Source: an uncultured SAR86 cluster bacterium
Lineage (GTDB): Bacteria; Pseudomonadota; Gammaproteobacteria; Magnimaribacterales; D2472
Direction: 5' to 3'
Length of the DNA: 64,000 nt
NCBI GenBank assembly: GCA_902559345.1
Contig: CACEHH010000002.1
Location: forward strand, 1 to 64,000
In this document: positions 30,357 through 43,145 of the stretch, one piece after another
How the letters are laid out: each line of letters begins with the position of its first letter
How positions within the stretch are numbered: position 1 is the stretch's first letter
Made by a program: the position numbers and the translations under genes
The notes under the pieces: model-generated
Seen by the model: only the letters and a program-made list of their open reading frames with translations
The model's database searches: none
Told to the model about the DNA's origin: nothing

Positions 30357-31473
30357 TTTTTGTTAGAATTTTTGTATATATTTCTTTTAATGTCCAAAGC
30401 TCACTAATTTTTATATGTTCGTCTATTTGATGTATTGATTTATTAACCGGGCCTAATTCAACAATTTCTGAATTCATCTTAGCCACAAAACGTCCATCAG
30501 AAGTACCGCCTTTCGCATTAAGCTCTGGTCTGTAATCAGTTACCTCTTTAACAGAATTTGAAACGATTTCTATGAAAAAATTATCTTTCGTATAGTAGGG
30601 AAGCCCATTTAATTCCCATTCTAAATCGTAATTTAAATTATGCTCATTAAGCACAGATTCAAATTCAGATTTAAGACTATCTTCACTAGATTCGGGTGAA
30701 AATCTAAAATTAAACGTTAGTTCAAGCTCTCCAGGAACAACATTATGTGCTCCTGTACCTGAGCTGATATTGGAAATTTGGAAACTTGTTGGATCAAAGG
30801 CATCGTTTCCATTATCCCAAATTTTATTATTTAAATTAGAAATTAAATCACCTGATAAGAGGATTGGGTTTATAACCTTCTCTGGATAGGCTATATGTCC
30901 TTGTTCACCATATATTTTTAAATGTCCGCCTAAAGAGCCTCTTCTTCCTATTCTTGCACAATCAGCAACTTTTTTGCTTGAAGTTGGCTCACCTACTAAA
31001 CAGAAATCTATTATTTCATTATCTTTTATCATTTTTTCTATGATTTGATCGATAAATCCATCTTTTGCACTACCTTCTTCATTTGAAGTAAGTAAGATTC
31101 CCAACCTAAAGTTCATCGTTGAGGATGAATTAATAAACTCTTTTGCAGACTCAATAAATGCAGCAACTGAAGCTTTCATATCCGCAGTTCCTCTACCATA
31201 CAAAATATCACCATCGATTGTTGCAGAGAAGGGTGGATATTTCCATTTTTCTTCTGGCCCAGTAGGAACAACATCAGTATGACCTAAAAAACAAAATAAT
31301 TTTCCTGAATTCCCAGTAGTTGCGTATAAGTTTTCTACATTTAGATAATTAATTCTTTCACAATTAAAACCCAGTTTTCTCAATTCTTTTTCGATTACAT
31401 CAAAGCAACCCATATCATTGGGGGAGATAGATTTTATTTTTAATAAATTTCGAAGAAGATCAATCATTGTCAT
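30340..31473 (-). CDS. dapE: Succinyl-diaminopimelate desuccinylase
   Basis: FLGHTDVVPTGPEEKW, YGRGTADMKASVAAF, LNAKGGTSDGRF. Confidence 0.95.
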   Translation of the reverse strand: MTMIDLLRNLLKIKSISPNDMGCFDVIEKELRKLGFNCERINYLNVENLYATTGNSGKLFCFLGHTDVVPTGPEEKWKYPPFSATIDGDILYGRGTADMKASVAAFIESAKEFINSSSTMNFRLGILLTSNEEGSAKDGFIDQIIEKMIKDNEIIDFCLVGEPTSSKKVADCARIGRRGSLGGHLKIYGEQGHIAYPEKVINPILLSGDLISNLNNKIWDNGNDAFDPTSFQISNISSGTGAHNVVPGELELTFNFRFSPESSEDSLKSEFESVLNEHNLNYDLEWELNGLPYYTKDNFFIEIVSNSVKEVTDYRPELNAKGGTSDGRFVAKMNSEIVELGPVNKSIHQIDEHIKISELWTLKEIYTKILTKINQVS

Positions 31474-32368
31474 GCAATTCTTTATTTAGAGCTAAAGTTT
31501 TTTTATTTGGTTTGGCTATAACTTTGCCTGTTGAAGATTCTCTAAGAAATAGCATATCTTTAATACCAGATATTTCAGATGCTTTGATTAATTTAGATTC
31601 ATCTCCATTAATCAATGTTATTTTTGTTCCAGCTGTAATATAAAGACCAGCTTCAACAATACAGTTATCTCCTAGAGAAATTCCTATCCCAGAATTTGCT
31701 CCTAAAAGACAGTTCTCTCCAATAGATATTTTTGTATCATTTCCGCCTGATAATGTCCCCATCGTACTTGCGCCTCCACCAATATCTGAATTTTTACCAA
31801 CTGTAACTCCAGCTGAGATCCTTCCTTCAATCATCGCAGGCCCAAGGGTCCCAGCATTAAAGTTAATAAAACCTTCATGCATTATTGTGGTGCCTTCGCT
31901 AAGATATGCTCCAAGCCTCACTCTTCTTGCATCGGCAATTCTTACATTCTTTGGAATAATATAATCTGTAAGGCATGGAAATTTATCTATGGACCTGACA
32001 TATAGATTATTTTTATTCATCTTAGATTCATTAATTTTATTTTCTATTTCATCTATTGAAACAGGGCCTTGATTAGTCCATACAACATTAGGTAGATTTG
32101 AAAATAACCCATCTAAGTTTATAGAATTTGGTAAAACAAGTTTATTTGATAATAAATGTAATTTTAAATAAGCATCTAAAACATTTTCTATCTCTCTATC
32201 CAGATCTTTTTGGCCCCAATTTATTTCAATTATTTTTTTAGAATCATTTTTTGAATCAGGCATACGATTAATAATTTGTTTTTCATTAAATTCTATATGC
32301 GAAAAGTAAACGCCAAGGATCTCTCCTTTGGCCGATTTACTAGCAATCCCTTTACATTGAATTTTCAT
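31460..32368 (-). CDS. dapD: 2,3,4,5-tetrahydropyridine-2,6-dicarboxylate N-succinyltransferase
   Basis: RIADARRVRLGAYLSEGTTIMHEGFINFNAGTLGP; dapE neighbour. Confidence 0.93.
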   Translation of the reverse strand: MKIQCKGIASKSAKGEILGVYFSHIEFNEKQIINRMPDSKNDSKKIIEINWGQKDLDREIENVLDAYLKLHLLSNKLVLPNSINLDGLFSNLPNVVWTNQGPVSIDEIENKINESKMNKNNLYVRSIDKFPCLTDYIIPKNVRIADARRVRLGAYLSEGTTIMHEGFINFNAGTLGPAMIEGRISAGVTVGKNSDIGGGASTMGTLSGGNDTKISIGENCLLGANSGIGISLGDNCIVEAGLYITAGTKITLINGDESKLIKASEISGIKDMLFLRESSTGKVIAKPNKKTLALNKELHDND

Positions 32369-32397
32369 GATTAAATTATAATTTTAATAAGTTGGAT

Positions 32398-34902
32398 TTA
32401 TACCACTTTTTCTAAAGCAGCTACAATTTTTTTTACCTTGTTTTTTCCAAGCAATGTCTTGTTATGATTTTCGATTTCAAAAGTATCTTCAACTCTGTCT
32501 CCTAAAGTATTAATTCTTGCAGAAAATATAGAGACATTATTGTCAAAAAATACTTTTGCAATATTGACTAGCAATCCTTGACTGTCTGAAGTTTCAATAG
32601 TTATAAGATTCCTAACTTTTTCTTTATTAACAGAATCAGAAATATTTACAATTTTTTCGAAATTATTCTTTTTAATAGGTTTTTTTTGAATATTTTTAAT
32701 ATTGTTAAAATTAGTAAAATTTTTCTCAATTCTTTTATTTAATTCTATGAGGTCTGATTTAATTAATTTTCTATCATGATGAGAAAATTTTGTAATAAAA
32801 GTATTTGCTGCAAAAGTATTATCAATCGATGAAAAAATATTTGCATCAATCACCTCAAGGCCTGAATGCTCTAATACTTTTGTAAATTTATAAAAAAGAC
32901 CCTTAGAGTTTTTTACTTTGATAAAAATTTCAATTAAGTTTTCAAATACAGTCTTGCATCCAACTATCAAGTCATTATCTTTATTCTTAATAATAAGAGC
33001 AGCTTGCCATTTAAGTGATTCACTAACATTTTTATTAAAATAATTATTTCCAAGATTGGAGAGGTAATTATCTAAAAACGTATAATCATTACCCTCATAT
33101 GCTAGCAAGGTATTTTTCTTTCTTTCTAGGGCTATTCTTGATGAAGCTATTATAGGCTCTTTATTTATTTTCGATCTTGTTAAAATATATAAATCTTTTA
33201 AGAGCTGATGCTTCCAACCATTCCATAAAGCAGGATTAGTTGCTCTGATATCGTTTATTGTTAATAAATATAAATAATCTAATTTTTCACTTTGTTCTAT
33301 ATGCTTACCAAACTCTATTATAGTTTCTGCTTCTCCAATATCCTTTTTTTGAGAAATTGATGACATTATTAAGTGTTTTTTTACCAACCATGAAATTAAA
33401 CTAGCGTCTGTTTCTGACATACCTATTCTTATAGCGAAATCAAAACTTGATTTTGCACCGATTTCTGAGTGATCTCCGCCTTTACCCTTTCCAAGATCAT
33501 GAAATATCCCCGCTATATATAAAATTTCAATCTTAGGAATTTTATTTATTAACTCATATTCAAGCTCAAATCCTTTTTGTTTAAGCAACTTCATTTGCCT
33601 CATATTTCTTACAACTTTAAAAGTGTGCTCATCAACTGTATAAACATGAAATAAATCAAATTGCATTTGCCCAACAACTTTTGCAAATTCAGGAATATAT
33701 GCCTGAAGAACACCAAGATTTTTCATTGTTTTAAGGATAGATGAAAGATTATATTTTGATCTTAATATTTCAAGAAACTGTTCAGAATGAGACTTTTCTT
33801 CCCTAAATTTTTTATCGATCAGGTTGATATTCTTTTTTATTAGAGACTTTGTTGAAGTGTCAATAAGGTTTATGTTTTTGTTCTTACCAATCTCTAAAAA
33901 TATTTCAAATATAAAATTTTTATTCTTTTTTAAATCAGTATTACGAATACCAATTTTATTTTTATTTTTATATATCCCATGCACTTTTTTTGAAAATATA
34001 CTTTCACTTTTTTCATTATATTTCTCATAAATGATTTCATTAAAATAAGACAAAATAGATGCATTTTCATAGAAGTCTTTCATCATTTTTTCAACAGAAA
34101 TCTTAGAACTTTTTTTACTTAATTTTGCATATTTTGATATCTCAATTTGGGCTTCAAAATTGAGTCTATTTTTTTGAGCAGCAATGTTAGTTGCAAACCT
34201 AAGAGATTTAATGAAATTATATGCTCCTAATGTTTTTTTATATTCCCCATCCATTACATTAGATTTATTAATAGCTTCTTGGGAATCTAAGTTGTAACAA
34301 TGTTGAAGTATCCATAGGGCTGATTGGAAATCTCTTAAGGTGCCAGGCGATTCTTTTAAATCAGGCTCTAGATTATATGCAGAAGAATGGAATTCACTGT
34401 GGCGTCTTTGTTGCTCTATAAATTTTTGAGTATAAAAATTATTTCTAGTCCACAACCCTTTAAGTGCTTTTGTGATTTTCTTATCTATATCTTGATTTGA
34501 AATAATAGCTCTTCTTGTAAGATAAGATGTAAATTCTTTTAAGTCTTTTTTAGATATTTTCTTTATATCATTGATTGATCTTACTGAATGACCAACTTTA
34601 TATCCCTTATCCCACATAAAAGATATAAACTTTTCTAAATTTCTAAAATCTTTAACTTTATTTAATTCAATAATAGATAAATCAACATCAGAAGATGGAA
34701 ACATTTCTTTTCTGCCAAAACCACCATTTGCATATATTGCAAAATTTTTATCAAGTTCAAGTTTTTTAAACTTATTTTTGATATCCCTTTCAATTTTATT
34801 TGATTGTTTTTTTAGATACTTATTTATTTTTGATGGTTTTGTGTAGATTTGTGGAAATTCATTTATGAAGTCTTTTTTAATTGAAATTATTTCTTCTTTC
34901 AT
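32398..34902 (-). CDS. glnD: [Protein-PII] uridylyltransferase
   Basis: YANGGFGRKEMFPSSDVDLSII nucleotidyltransferase motif; GIFHDLGKGKGGDHSEIG HD motif; C-terminal ACT. Confidence 0.94.
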   Translation of the reverse strand: MKEEIISIKKDFINEFPQIYTKPSKINKYLKKQSNKIERDIKNKFKKLELDKNFAIYANGGFGRKEMFPSSDVDLSIIELNKVKDFRNLEKFISFMWDKGYKVGHSVRSINDIKKISKKDLKEFTSYLTRRAIISNQDIDKKITKALKGLWTRNNFYTQKFIEQQRRHSEFHSSAYNLEPDLKESPGTLRDFQSALWILQHCYNLDSQEAINKSNVMDGEYKKTLGAYNFIKSLRFATNIAAQKNRLNFEAQIEISKYAKLSKKSSKISVEKMMKDFYENASILSYFNEIIYEKYNEKSESIFSKKVHGIYKNKNKIGIRNTDLKKNKNFIFEIFLEIGKNKNINLIDTSTKSLIKKNINLIDKKFREEKSHSEQFLEILRSKYNLSSILKTMKNLGVLQAYIPEFAKVVGQMQFDLFHVYTVDEHTFKVVRNMRQMKLLKQKGFELEYELINKIPKIEILYIAGIFHDLGKGKGGDHSEIGAKSSFDFAIRIGMSETDASLISWLVKKHLIMSSISQKKDIGEAETIIEFGKHIEQSEKLDYLYLLTINDIRATNPALWNGWKHQLLKDLYILTRSKINKEPIIASSRIALERKKNTLLAYEGNDYTFLDNYLSNLGNNYFNKNVSESLKWQAALIIKNKDNDLIVGCKTVFENLIEIFIKVKNSKGLFYKFTKVLEHSGLEVIDANIFSSIDNTFAANTFITKFSHHDRKLIKSDLIELNKRIEKNFTNFNNIKNIQKKPIKKNNFEKIVNISDSVNKEKVRNLITIETSDSQGLLVNIAKVFFDNNVSIFSARINTLGDRVEDTFEIENHNKTLLGKNKVKKIVAALEKVV

Positions 34903-35673
34903 TTAAATAAATTCGTCATCTCTTTTTGTAAGAATTTCATATCCTTTGTTTGTTACAGCAATGGTGTGTTCCCATTGAGCAGAGTTTCTTCCATCTTTTG
35001 TTTCAACTGTCCAGCCGTCATTTAAGGTTTTGCAATATTTTGTGCCCTGATTGATCATAGGTTCAATTGTGAAACACATGCCTTCTTTAAGCTGAATACC
35101 ACTGCCAGATTTACCATAATGGAGGACCTGTGGCTCTTCATGATAAACAGTACCAATACCATGACCGCAATAGTCTTCAACAACGCTATAGTAGTTATTT
35201 TCAGCATGTTTTTGGATGGCATGACCAATATCCCCTATAAAAGCACCAGGTCTTACAGCATTAATTCCTGCATATAGACATTCTTGGGTTACTTTAACTA
35301 ATCTTTTGTTATGTGGGCCACATTTTCCAACCAAAAACATCTTAGAAGTATCTCCATGCCATCCATCTTTAATGACTGTTACATCAATATTTAAAATGTC
35401 TCCATCTTTCAATATTTTTTTATCACTTGGAATGCCATGACATATTACTTGATTTAGGCTTGAGCAAATTGTTTTCTCATATCCTTTATAACCTACATTT
35501 GCAGGTATCGCATCTTGATTATTAATAATGTGTTCATGACATATGCTATCAAGCGCACCCGTAGACACCCCAGGAACAACATGAGGCGTAATGATTTCAA
35601 GAACCTCAGCAGCCAGCCTTCCTGCAATCCTCATTTTTTCAATTTCTTTTGATGATTTTATTGATATTTTCAT
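34903..35673 (-). CDS. map: Methionine aminopeptidase type I
   Basis: NVGYKGYEKTICSSLNQVICHGIPS; GHGIGTVYHEEPQVLHYG. Confidence 0.97.
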   Translation of the reverse strand: MKISIKSSKEIEKMRIAGRLAAEVLEIITPHVVPGVSTGALDSICHEHIINNQDAIPANVGYKGYEKTICSSLNQVICHGIPSDKKILKDGDILNIDVTVIKDGWHGDTSKMFLVGKCGPHNKRLVKVTQECLYAGINAVRPGAFIGDIGHAIQKHAENNYYSVVEDYCGHGIGTVYHEEPQVLHYGKSGSGIQLKEGMCFTIEPMINQGTKYCKTLNDGWTVETKDGRNSAQWEHTIAVTNKGYEILTKRDDEFI

Positions 35674-35831
35674 ATTTTTTTTAATTTATATCTAGACATT
35701 AGATAACTTAATCTATAAAGTACAATTTTAATGCCAGCATGTAATTTTAGCTCATTAAAATTCAAAAACTCTTTAAATAGTTTCCCTAAATTTTTCTTTA
35801 AAAATTCCAATACTTTTTGGTGTTTTTCATA

Positions 35832-36953
35832 ATGTCATTTAAAGCAATGATAGCATTTGAAGACGGTACTGTATTCCATGGTAAGGGTTTTGGGGAAGAA
35901 AAATATGAAGTAGGTGAATTAGTTTTTAATACGTCAATGACAGGATATCAAGAAATTATTACGGATCCTTCTTATAAAAAACAAATAATTACATTCACCC
36001 ATCCTCATATTGGAAATACTGGAATTAATGATGAAGATAATGAATCTAGGATGATTCATGCATCTGGAATTGTTGTCAAAAACTTTTGCGAAAAACCTAG
36101 CAATTGGAGATCATCAAATACTCTTGAGGAATTTTTAATTAAAAATAAAGTAATCGCCATTTCAGATATTGATACAAGAGAGATAACTTCAATTTTGAGG
36201 GAGAAAGGTGCAATGAATTGCTGTATTGCAGGTTCATCTATTATTTCAGAAGACAAAGCTATTGAAGCTGCAAAAGATTTTTCTGGCTTAAAGGGAATGG
36301 ATTTAGCAAAAATTGTCTCAACCCAATCTAATTATAATTGGAATGAAGGTATTTGGCCTGAAAATAATACTTCAAACACTAGTTATCCAGTGATAGCTTA
36401 TGACTTTGGAATTAAAGAAAATATTTTAAGACTGCTTACTGAGCATGTTGGCGAAGTAAAGGTTGTAAATGCTGAAACTTCATATGAAGATATTATTAAA
36501 TTGTCTCCTAAAGGAATTTTTCTTTCTAATGGGCCTGGAGATCCAGAGCCATGTGAATATGCTATTGAGAATATAAAGAAATTTTTAGATAAAAATATTC
36601 CTATTTTTGGTATTTGTCTAGGCCATCAGCTGTTGGCTCTTGCTGGTGGCGCAGATACTTATAAAATGAAATTTGGTCATCATGGGGCCAATCATCCGGT
36701 CCAAGATATAAAAACTAAAGAAGTTTATATAACGAGTCAAAATCATGGCTTTGCAGTTGATGTTGATACGCTTCCTTCAAACATTGAAGTTACCCATATT
36801 TCTTTATTTGATAAATCTCTTCAAGGTATAGAGTTTACTGATACACCCGCATTTAGCTTTCAAGGTCATCCGGAAGCTAGCCCAGGACCTCAAGAAATTC
36901 AGAATCTATTTAAAAAATTTAGCTTAATGGTAAAAGAATATGCCAAGACGTAA
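35832..36953 (+). CDS. carA: Carbamoyl-phosphate synthase small subunit
   Basis: ALIAFEDGT-like start; [29 protein letters not shown]. Confidence 0.97.
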   Translation: MSFKAMIAFEDGTVFHGKGFGEEKYEVGELVFNTSMTGYQEIITDPSYKKQIITFTHPHIGNTGINDEDNESRMIHASGIVVKNFCEKPSNWRSSNTLEEFLIKNKVIAISDIDTREITSILREKGAMNCCIAGSSIISEDKAIEAAKDFSGLKGMDLAKIVSTQSNYNWNEGIWPENNTSNTSYPVIAYDFGIKENILRLLTEHVGEVKVVNAETSYEDIIKLSPKGIFLSNGPGDPEPCEYAIENIKKFLDKNIPIFGICLGHQLLALAGGADTYKMKFGHHGANHPVQDIKTKEVYITSQNHGFAVDVDTLPSNIEVTHISLFDKSLQGIEFTDTPAFSFQGHPEASPGPQEIQNLFKKFSLMVKEYAKT

Positions 36954-39900
36954 GGATATTTCTTCAATACTTATTATTGGAGCAGGACCAATAATTATTG
37001 GACAGGCATGTGAATTCGATTATTCAGGCGCTCAGGCATGCAAAGCTCTTAAAGAAGAGGGTTTTAGAGTAATACTAGTTAACTCAAATCCTGCCACTAT
37101 TATGACAGATCCCTTGCTTGCTGACGCAACATATATAGAGCCAATTCATTGGGAATCAGTAGAAAAAATAATAGAAAAAGAAAAGCCAGATGCCATCTTG
37201 CCTACTATGGGAGGACAAACAGCTTTAAATACAGCATTAACTTTAGATAAAAAAGGAATTCTAGAAAAACATAATGTCGTTTTAATTGGTGCTAACAGAA
37301 CAGCAATTGATAAAGCTGAGGACAGACAGCTTTTTGATGAGACTATGAAAGCTATTAATCTAGAGACTCCTGCATCAGGAATCGCACATTCAATGAGTGA
37401 TGCTTTGGATGTTCAAAAAAAAATAGGCTTTCCTTGTATTATTAGACCATCTTTCACTATGGGAGGAACAGGTGGTGGAATTGCATATAACATATCGGAA
37501 TTTAAAACAATTTGTGAGAAGGGGCTTGAATTATCTCCAACAAATGAACTATTAATTGATGAATCGCTTATTGGGTGGAAAGAATATGAAATGGAAGTTG
37601 TTAGAGATAGTGAAGATAATTGCATAATTATATGTTCTATCGAAAACCTAGATCCTATGGGAATTCATACAGGAGACTCAATAACAATTGCTCCAGCACA
37701 AACCCTTACAGATAAAGAATTCCAAGTAATGAGAAATGCTTCATTTAAAATACTAAGAGAAATCGGTGTAGATACTGGTGGATCAAATGTTCAATTTGCT
37801 GTTAATCCTGAAAATGGAAAAATGGTTGTTATTGAGATGAATCCCAGAGTAAGCAGATCTTCAGCATTAGCTTCAAAGGCTACTGGATTCCCAATAGCAA
37901 AGGTTGCTGCACTATTATCAGTTGGATTCACGCTTGATGAATTAAAAAACGATATAACTGGAGGACTCACTCCTGCATCATTTGAACCTAGCATTGATTA
38001 TATTGTTACAAAAATACCTAAGTTTGCATTTGAAAAGTTTCCTCAGGCAAACCCTAAACTTACCACTCAAATGAAATCTGTTGGCGAGGTCATGTCAATT
38101 GGCTCTAATTTCCAAGAATCTTTCCAGAAAGCACTTTGCAGTATGGAAGAGGGGCTAAACGGACTCAATTCTGTTAAATCAAACAACAAGAATATTCCTA
38201 AAGAAGAAATTCTTAATGAACTTACCATACCAGGACCGAAAAGAATCTTTTATGTTGCTGATGCAATTCGTAACGGCTGGACACTAGAAAAAATTCATTC
38301 TTTAACAAAGATTGATTATTGGTTTTTAGACCAAATCAATGAAATATTAGAGATTGAGAATAACTTACTTGATCTTAATAAAAATGAACTTACAGAAGAT
38401 TTATTATGGCACATTAAAGAAAGAGGATTTTCAGATAGCAGGATAGCAGAACTGTTAGGCTCAGATGAAAATTCAATCAGAGAACATAGAAAGAGTTTAA
38501 ATGTTAAGCCTATATTCAGAAGAGTAGATACTTGCGCAGCTGAATTCGCGACATCCACATGTTACATGTATTCTTCATATAGTGGAAAGTGCGAAAGTGA
38601 TCCAACAACTAATAATAAAATTTTAGTTCTAGGAAGTGGTCCAAATAGAATCGGCCAAGGTATTGAATTTGATTATTGTTGTGTTCATGCATCTTTAGCA
38701 ATGCAAGAAGAGGGATATGAATCAATCATGGTTAACTGTAATCCTGAAACTGTTTCAACTGATTATGATGTTTCTAATAGGCTATATTTTGAACCAATAA
38801 CATCAGAAAAGATTCTTGATATTATAGATAATGAAAATCCAGAAGGGGTAATTATACAATTTGGGGGTCAGACGCCTCTTAAACTTGCAGATATCTTATA
38901 TGATAAAGGTGTAAAAATATTAGGCACAGATGTCGATGCAATTGATAGGTCAGAAGATAGAGAAAGGTTTCAAGAATTAGTAAATAAATTAAGTTTAAAG
39001 CAACCATCAAATGCAACTGCAAAAAATTTAAAAGAAGCTTTAGAGAAGGCTGAAAAGATTGGCTTCCCTATCGTAGTAAGGCCTTCTTATGTTCTTGGTG
39101 GAAGGGCCATGCAGCTAGTTAATAATATTAAAGAGCTTGAAAAATATTTAAATGAAGCTGTTGAAGTTTCAAACAGTAAACCAATTTTATTAGATAGTTA
39201 TCTTACTGATGCAATTGAGGTTGATGTAGATGTTGTTTCTGATGGAGAAAATATTCAAATAGGAGGGATATTGCAGCATATTGAGCAGGCTGGAATTCAT
39301 TCTGGAGATTCAGCATGCTCTCTTCCACCTTATAGCTTGTCGGATAAAATTCAAGATGTGATGAAAGAACAAGCAAGAAATATTGCAAAAGAGCTTAATA
39401 TTATTGGGTTGATGAATATCCAATATGCAGTTAAAGATAATGATGTATATATAATTGAAGTTAATCCAAGAGCCTCAAGGACTGTGCCTTTTATATCAAA
39501 AGCTATTGGAAGCTCTTTGGCAAAAGTTGCATCAAAAGCAATGATTGGTAAGACTTTGGATGATCAAAATTTTTCATCTAAACTTCCTAAAGGACTTTCT
39601 TTTGTAAAAGAGGCAGTTATGCCATTTGATAAATTTCCTCATGTAGATCCGATTCTTGGTCCTGAGATGAAATCTACAGGTGAAGTAATGGGCGTTGGAC
39701 CGAATTTTGGTGAAGCTTATGCAAAAGCACAAAAGGGCGCAAATAAAATTTTAAGAAGGTCTGGAGTAGTTTTTATTAGCGTGAAGGAATCAGATAAAAA
39801 ATATTTAGATAAATTTGCACCATCCATTATAAAAGCAGGTTTTGAGATTGTTGCAACATCAGGAACAGCAAATTACATTAAAAATCTTGGCCATTCAGTT

Positions 39901-40152
39901 AAAACAATTAATAAGGTTATGGAAGGAAGGCCTCATGTTGTTGATAGCTTGCTAAATGATGAAATTGATTTAGTTATTAATACAACAGAAGGGGCACCAT
40001 CAATAAAAGATTCAGCCTCTATTAGACAAAGCGCATTAAGAAATAAGATTTTCTGTACAACAACTATGTTTGGAGCCTTTGCAATAATCGATGCTCTTAA
40101 AAGCATTGAAGAGAAATGGTCTTATAAAACACTTCAAGAAATCAATAAATAA
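36940..40152 (+). CDS. carB: Carbamoyl-phosphate synthase large subunit
   Basis: [28 protein letters not shown]; duplicated ATP-grasp halves; MGS-like C-terminus. Confidence 0.98.
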   Translation: MPRRKDISSILIIGAGPIIIGQACEFDYSGAQACKALKEEGFRVILVNSNPATIMTDPLLADATYIEPIHWESVEKIIEKEKPDAILPTMGGQTALNTALTLDKKGILEKHNVVLIGANRTAIDKAEDRQLFDETMKAINLETPASGIAHSMSDALDVQKKIGFPCIIRPSFTMGGTGGGIAYNISEFKTICEKGLELSPTNELLIDESLIGWKEYEMEVVRDSEDNCIIICSIENLDPMGIHTGDSITIAPAQTLTDKEFQVMRNASFKILREIGVDTGGSNVQFAVNPENGKMVVIEMNPRVSRSSALASKATGFPIAKVAALLSVGFTLDELKNDITGGLTPASFEPSIDYIVTKIPKFAFEKFPQANPKLTTQMKSVGEVMSIGSNFQESFQKALCSMEEGLNGLNSVKSNNKNIPKEEILNELTIPGPKRIFYVADAIRNGWTLEKIHSLTKIDYWFLDQINEILEIENNLLDLNKNELTEDLLWHIKERGFSDSRIAELLGSDENSIREHRKSLNVKPIFRRVDTCAAEFATSTCYMYSSYSGKCESDPTTNNKILVLGSGPNRIGQGIEFDYCCVHASLAMQEEGYESIMVNCNPETVSTDYDVSNRLYFEPITSEKILDIIDNENPEGVIIQFGGQTPLKLADILYDKGVKILGTDVDAIDRSEDRERFQELVNKLSLKQPSNATAKNLKEALEKAEKIGFPIVVRPSYVLGGRAMQLVNNIKELEKYLNEAVEVSNSKPILLDSYLTDAIEVDVDVVSDGENIQIGGILQHIEQAGIHSGDSACSLPPYSLSDKIQDVMKEQARNIAKELNIIGLMNIQYAVKDNDVYIIEVNPRASRTVPFISKAIGSSLAKVASKAMIGKTLDDQNFSSKLPKGLSFVKEAVMPFDKFPHVDPILGPEMKSTGEVMGVGPNFGEAYAKAQKGANKILRRSGVVFISVKESDKKYLDKFAPSIIKAGFEIVATSGTANYIKNLGHSVKTINKVMEGRPHVVDSLLNDEIDLVINTTEGAPSIKDSASIRQSALRNKIFCTTTMFGAFAIIDALKSIEEKWSYKTLQEINK

Positions 40153-40177
40153 TTTATCTAGTTGCTATAATCTCTAT

Positions 40178-40654
40178 ATGAGCAGAATACCACTTACTAA
40201 GGAAGGTGAAATTTTAATTAAAGAAAAATTATCTAATTTAAAATTTATTGAAAGGCCAAAGATTTCTGAAGCCATTGCTGAGGCAAGGGCGCATGGCGAT
40301 CTTAAAGAAAATGCAGAATATCATGCCGCTAAAGAGCTCCAGGGATTGGTCGAGGCCAAAATAAACGAAATAGAAAGCGCCTTAGCAAATGCTCAAGTTA
40401 TTGATGTTAAGGAAATACCTGAAACTGGAAGGGTTGTATTTGGCTCGACAGTAAAAGTTTATGATTGTGATAACGACAAAGAGATAGCTTACAAGATAGT
40501 TGGAAATTTAGAGTCTGATCCTGACAAGGGCGAGATATCAATCGATACCCCAATTGCAAGGGGTTTGGTGGGTAAATTTGTTGAAGATGAAATAATAATA
40601 GAAACTCCTTCTGGAAATTTAATTTATGAAATTTTAGAAGTTAAGCACATTTAA
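40178..40654 (+). CDS. greA: Transcription elongation factor GreA
   Basis: RIPLTKEGEILIKEKL; EARAHGDLKENAEYHAAKE; internal Met chosen over listed 40091. Confidence 0.96.
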   Translation: MSRIPLTKEGEILIKEKLSNLKFIERPKISEAIAEARAHGDLKENAEYHAAKELQGLVEAKINEIESALANAQVIDVKEIPETGRVVFGSTVKVYDCDNDKEIAYKIVGNLESDPDKGEISIDTPIARGLVGKFVEDEIIIETPSGNLIYEILEVKHI

Positions 40655-41221
40655 GTGATGCATGCAGATAATTGGGCAAGTAAAGCTAAAAAAATGGGTT
40701 ATAGGTCTAGAGCAGTTTTTAAACTTGAAGAAATTTTAAATAAAGTTGTTTTAAACAATAAATTAAAAAATGTTCTCGATATAGGGAGCGCTCCAGGAGG
40801 ATGGTCTCAATATATTATTAAAAGATATAAAAAAGCTAGGGTATATGCCGTAGATGTTTTAGAAATGGATCCAATAGAAGGAGTAAATTTCTTTCAAGAA
40901 AGCGTTGAAAACATAAATAATATTGATGAAATAAATAAATTAAAAGGTAAATTTAATCTTGTAATTTCTGATATAGCCCCAAACTTAAGTGGCATAAGCA
41001 CAATTGATAATGAAAACATTTTTGAATTAAATCAATTGACTGCAAAAGTTGCAAAAGATTATTTAGTTAATAACGGAATCTTGATAATGAAGACTTTTCA
41101 AAATAATATGTTAAAAATTTTAAGAAAAGAAATGGAATTATCTTTTAAATTAGTTCAAACTTATAAGCCCGCTGCATCAAAAAAACAGTCCGGTGAGATA
41201 TATTTATTTGGAGTGAAGTAA
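40655..41221 (+). CDS. rlmE: 23S rRNA 2'-O-ribose U2552 methyltransferase
   Basis: [27 protein letters not shown]; between greA and ftsH. Confidence 0.95.
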   Translation: MMHADNWASKAKKMGYRSRAVFKLEEILNKVVLNNKLKNVLDIGSAPGGWSQYIIKRYKKARVYAVDVLEMDPIEGVNFFQESVENINNIDEINKLKGKFNLVISDIAPNLSGISTIDNENIFELNQLTAKVAKDYLVNNGILIMKTFQNNMLKILRKEMELSFKLVQTYKPAASKKQSGEIYLFGVK

Positions 41222-41225
41222 TTTA

Positions 41226-43136
41226 ATGAGTAGTTTTATGAGAAATTTAGTTGTTTGGGTTGTCCTTGGATCACTCATTGTATATGTATTTAATTTTCTT
41301 GAAAATGGTTCACCATCTAAAGAAATACCTTTTAGTGAATTAAGAAAAGAAGCATCTGCAGATAATATTCAAGAAATTATATTTAAAGGTGATCGTGAAA
41401 CCATTGTTGGTACTTTAAGAACTCCAGAAACTAAATTTATTACTTATTATCATAAAAGCAAAAGCTTTGATGAGTTTGAAGCAATCATAAAAGAAAAAGG
41501 TGTCATGTATGATTATGAACAGCAAGAGACGCCATCAATATTTTCTCAATTACTAATCGGCGCTTTCCCGATAATATTATTATTAGCTATATTTTTCTTT
41601 TTTATGAGACAAATGCAAGGTGGCATTTCTGGTAAGGGCGGTCCTATGTCATTTGGTAGAAGTAAGGCCAAATTAATGGAAGGTGGTCAAGTAAAAACGA
41701 CTTTCAAAGATGTAGCCGGATGTGAAGAAGCAAAACAGGATGTACAAGAGTTAGTAGACTTTTTAAAAGATCCAAGTAAATTTCAAAAATTAGGAGGCAA
41801 AATACCAAGAGGAGTTTTAATGGTAGGACCTCCTGGTACTGGTAAGACCTTAATTGCAAGAGCGGTAGCTGGTGAAGCCAAAGTTCCATTTTTTACAATT
41901 TCTGGATCTGACTTTGTAGAAATGTTTGTAGGAGTTGGGGCTTCTAGAGTAAGAGATATGTTTGAACAAGCAAAAAAACAATCACCATGTATTGTTTTTA
42001 TTGATGAGATTGATGCTGTAGGAAGACACAGAGGAGCAGGTCTAGGTGGCGGACATGATGAAAGAGAGCAAACTTTAAACCAATTACTTGTAGAAATGGA
42101 TGGATTTGAAGGAAATGATGGCGTAATTGTTATTGCAGCTACTAATAGACCAGATGTGCTAGATCCTGCGTTGTTAAGACCGGGTAGATTTGATAGACAG
42201 GTCGTAGTTGACTTGCCTGATATAAGAGGGCGAGAGGCTATTCTAAAGGTTCATATGAGGAAGGTGCCTTTGGATGCTGATGTTGATCCATTAGTAATTG
42301 CTAGAGGCACTCCTGGTTTTTCAGGCGCTGATTTAGCAAATTTAATCAATGAGGCTGCATTATTTGCTGCAAGATACTCTGACAAGAAAATTGACCAATC
42401 TCATCTTGATTTAGCTAAAGATAAAATTATGATGGGAGCAGAACGCAAATCTATGATTCTTAGTGAGGAGCAAAAAAGGATTACTGCTTATCATGAAGCT
42501 GGCCATGCAATTGTGGGTAAACTTTCCCCTAAACATGATCCTGTTTACAAAGTTACTATCATTCCAAGAGGAAGAGCTTTAGGCGTAACAATGTTCTTGC
42601 CTGAAGAAGATACTTATATGCAAAGCAAAGAGTATTTAGAAGGAAGAATCGCAGCATTATTTGGAGGTAGAATTGCTGAGAGCATAATTAATGGAGATAA
42701 AGGAATTACTACTGGTGCTTCAAATGATATTGAAGTAGCAACAAATATCGCAACCAATATGGTTACAAAATGGGGCCTTTCAAAAACTATTGGTCCGTTA
42801 AAATATGGTGAAGATGAAGGAAGTCCTTTTTTAGGAAGATCAGCAACAGCACCAGCTCAAAATATGAGTAATGAAACTGCTAAAAATATAGATAAAGAAG
42901 TAAAATCAATAATTGATAAATGTTATACAAAAGCTGAAAATATTTTAAAAGAAAACTTAGATAAGCTTAATGTTATGGCTGATGCACTCTTAAAATATGA
43001 AACCATTGATGCAAATCAGATAGATGATATCATGGCTGGAGCGAATCCAAGAGAGCCTAAAGGATGGTCTGATGAGACTCCATCAGATAAATCTTCAAAA
43101 AAAACGTCAATCAAAGGCGCTGCAGAAGAGTTATAA
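41226..43136 (+). CDS. ftsH: ATP-dependent zinc metalloprotease FtsH
   Basis: [27 protein letters not shown], two N-terminal TMs. Confidence 0.98.
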   Translation: MSSFMRNLVVWVVLGSLIVYVFNFLENGSPSKEIPFSELRKEASADNIQEIIFKGDRETIVGTLRTPETKFITYYHKSKSFDEFEAIIKEKGVMYDYEQQETPSIFSQLLIGAFPIILLLAIFFFFMRQMQGGISGKGGPMSFGRSKAKLMEGGQVKTTFKDVAGCEEAKQDVQELVDFLKDPSKFQKLGGKIPRGVLMVGPPGTGKTLIARAVAGEAKVPFFTISGSDFVEMFVGVGASRVRDMFEQAKKQSPCIVFIDEIDAVGRHRGAGLGGGHDEREQTLNQLLVEMDGFEGNDGVIVIAATNRPDVLDPALLRPGRFDRQVVVDLPDIRGREAILKVHMRKVPLDADVDPLVIARGTPGFSGADLANLINEAALFAARYSDKKIDQSHLDLAKDKIMMGAERKSMILSEEQKRITAYHEAGHAIVGKLSPKHDPVYKVTIIPRGRALGVTMFLPEEDTYMQSKEYLEGRIAALFGGRIAESIINGDKGITTGASNDIEVATNIATNMVTKWGLSKTIGPLKYGEDEGSPFLGRSATAPAQNMSNETAKNIDKEVKSIIDKCYTKAENILKENLDKLNVMADALLKYETIDANQIDDIMAGANPREPKGWSDETPSDKSSKKTSIKGAAEEL

Positions 43137-43145
43137 TCTTTTCCA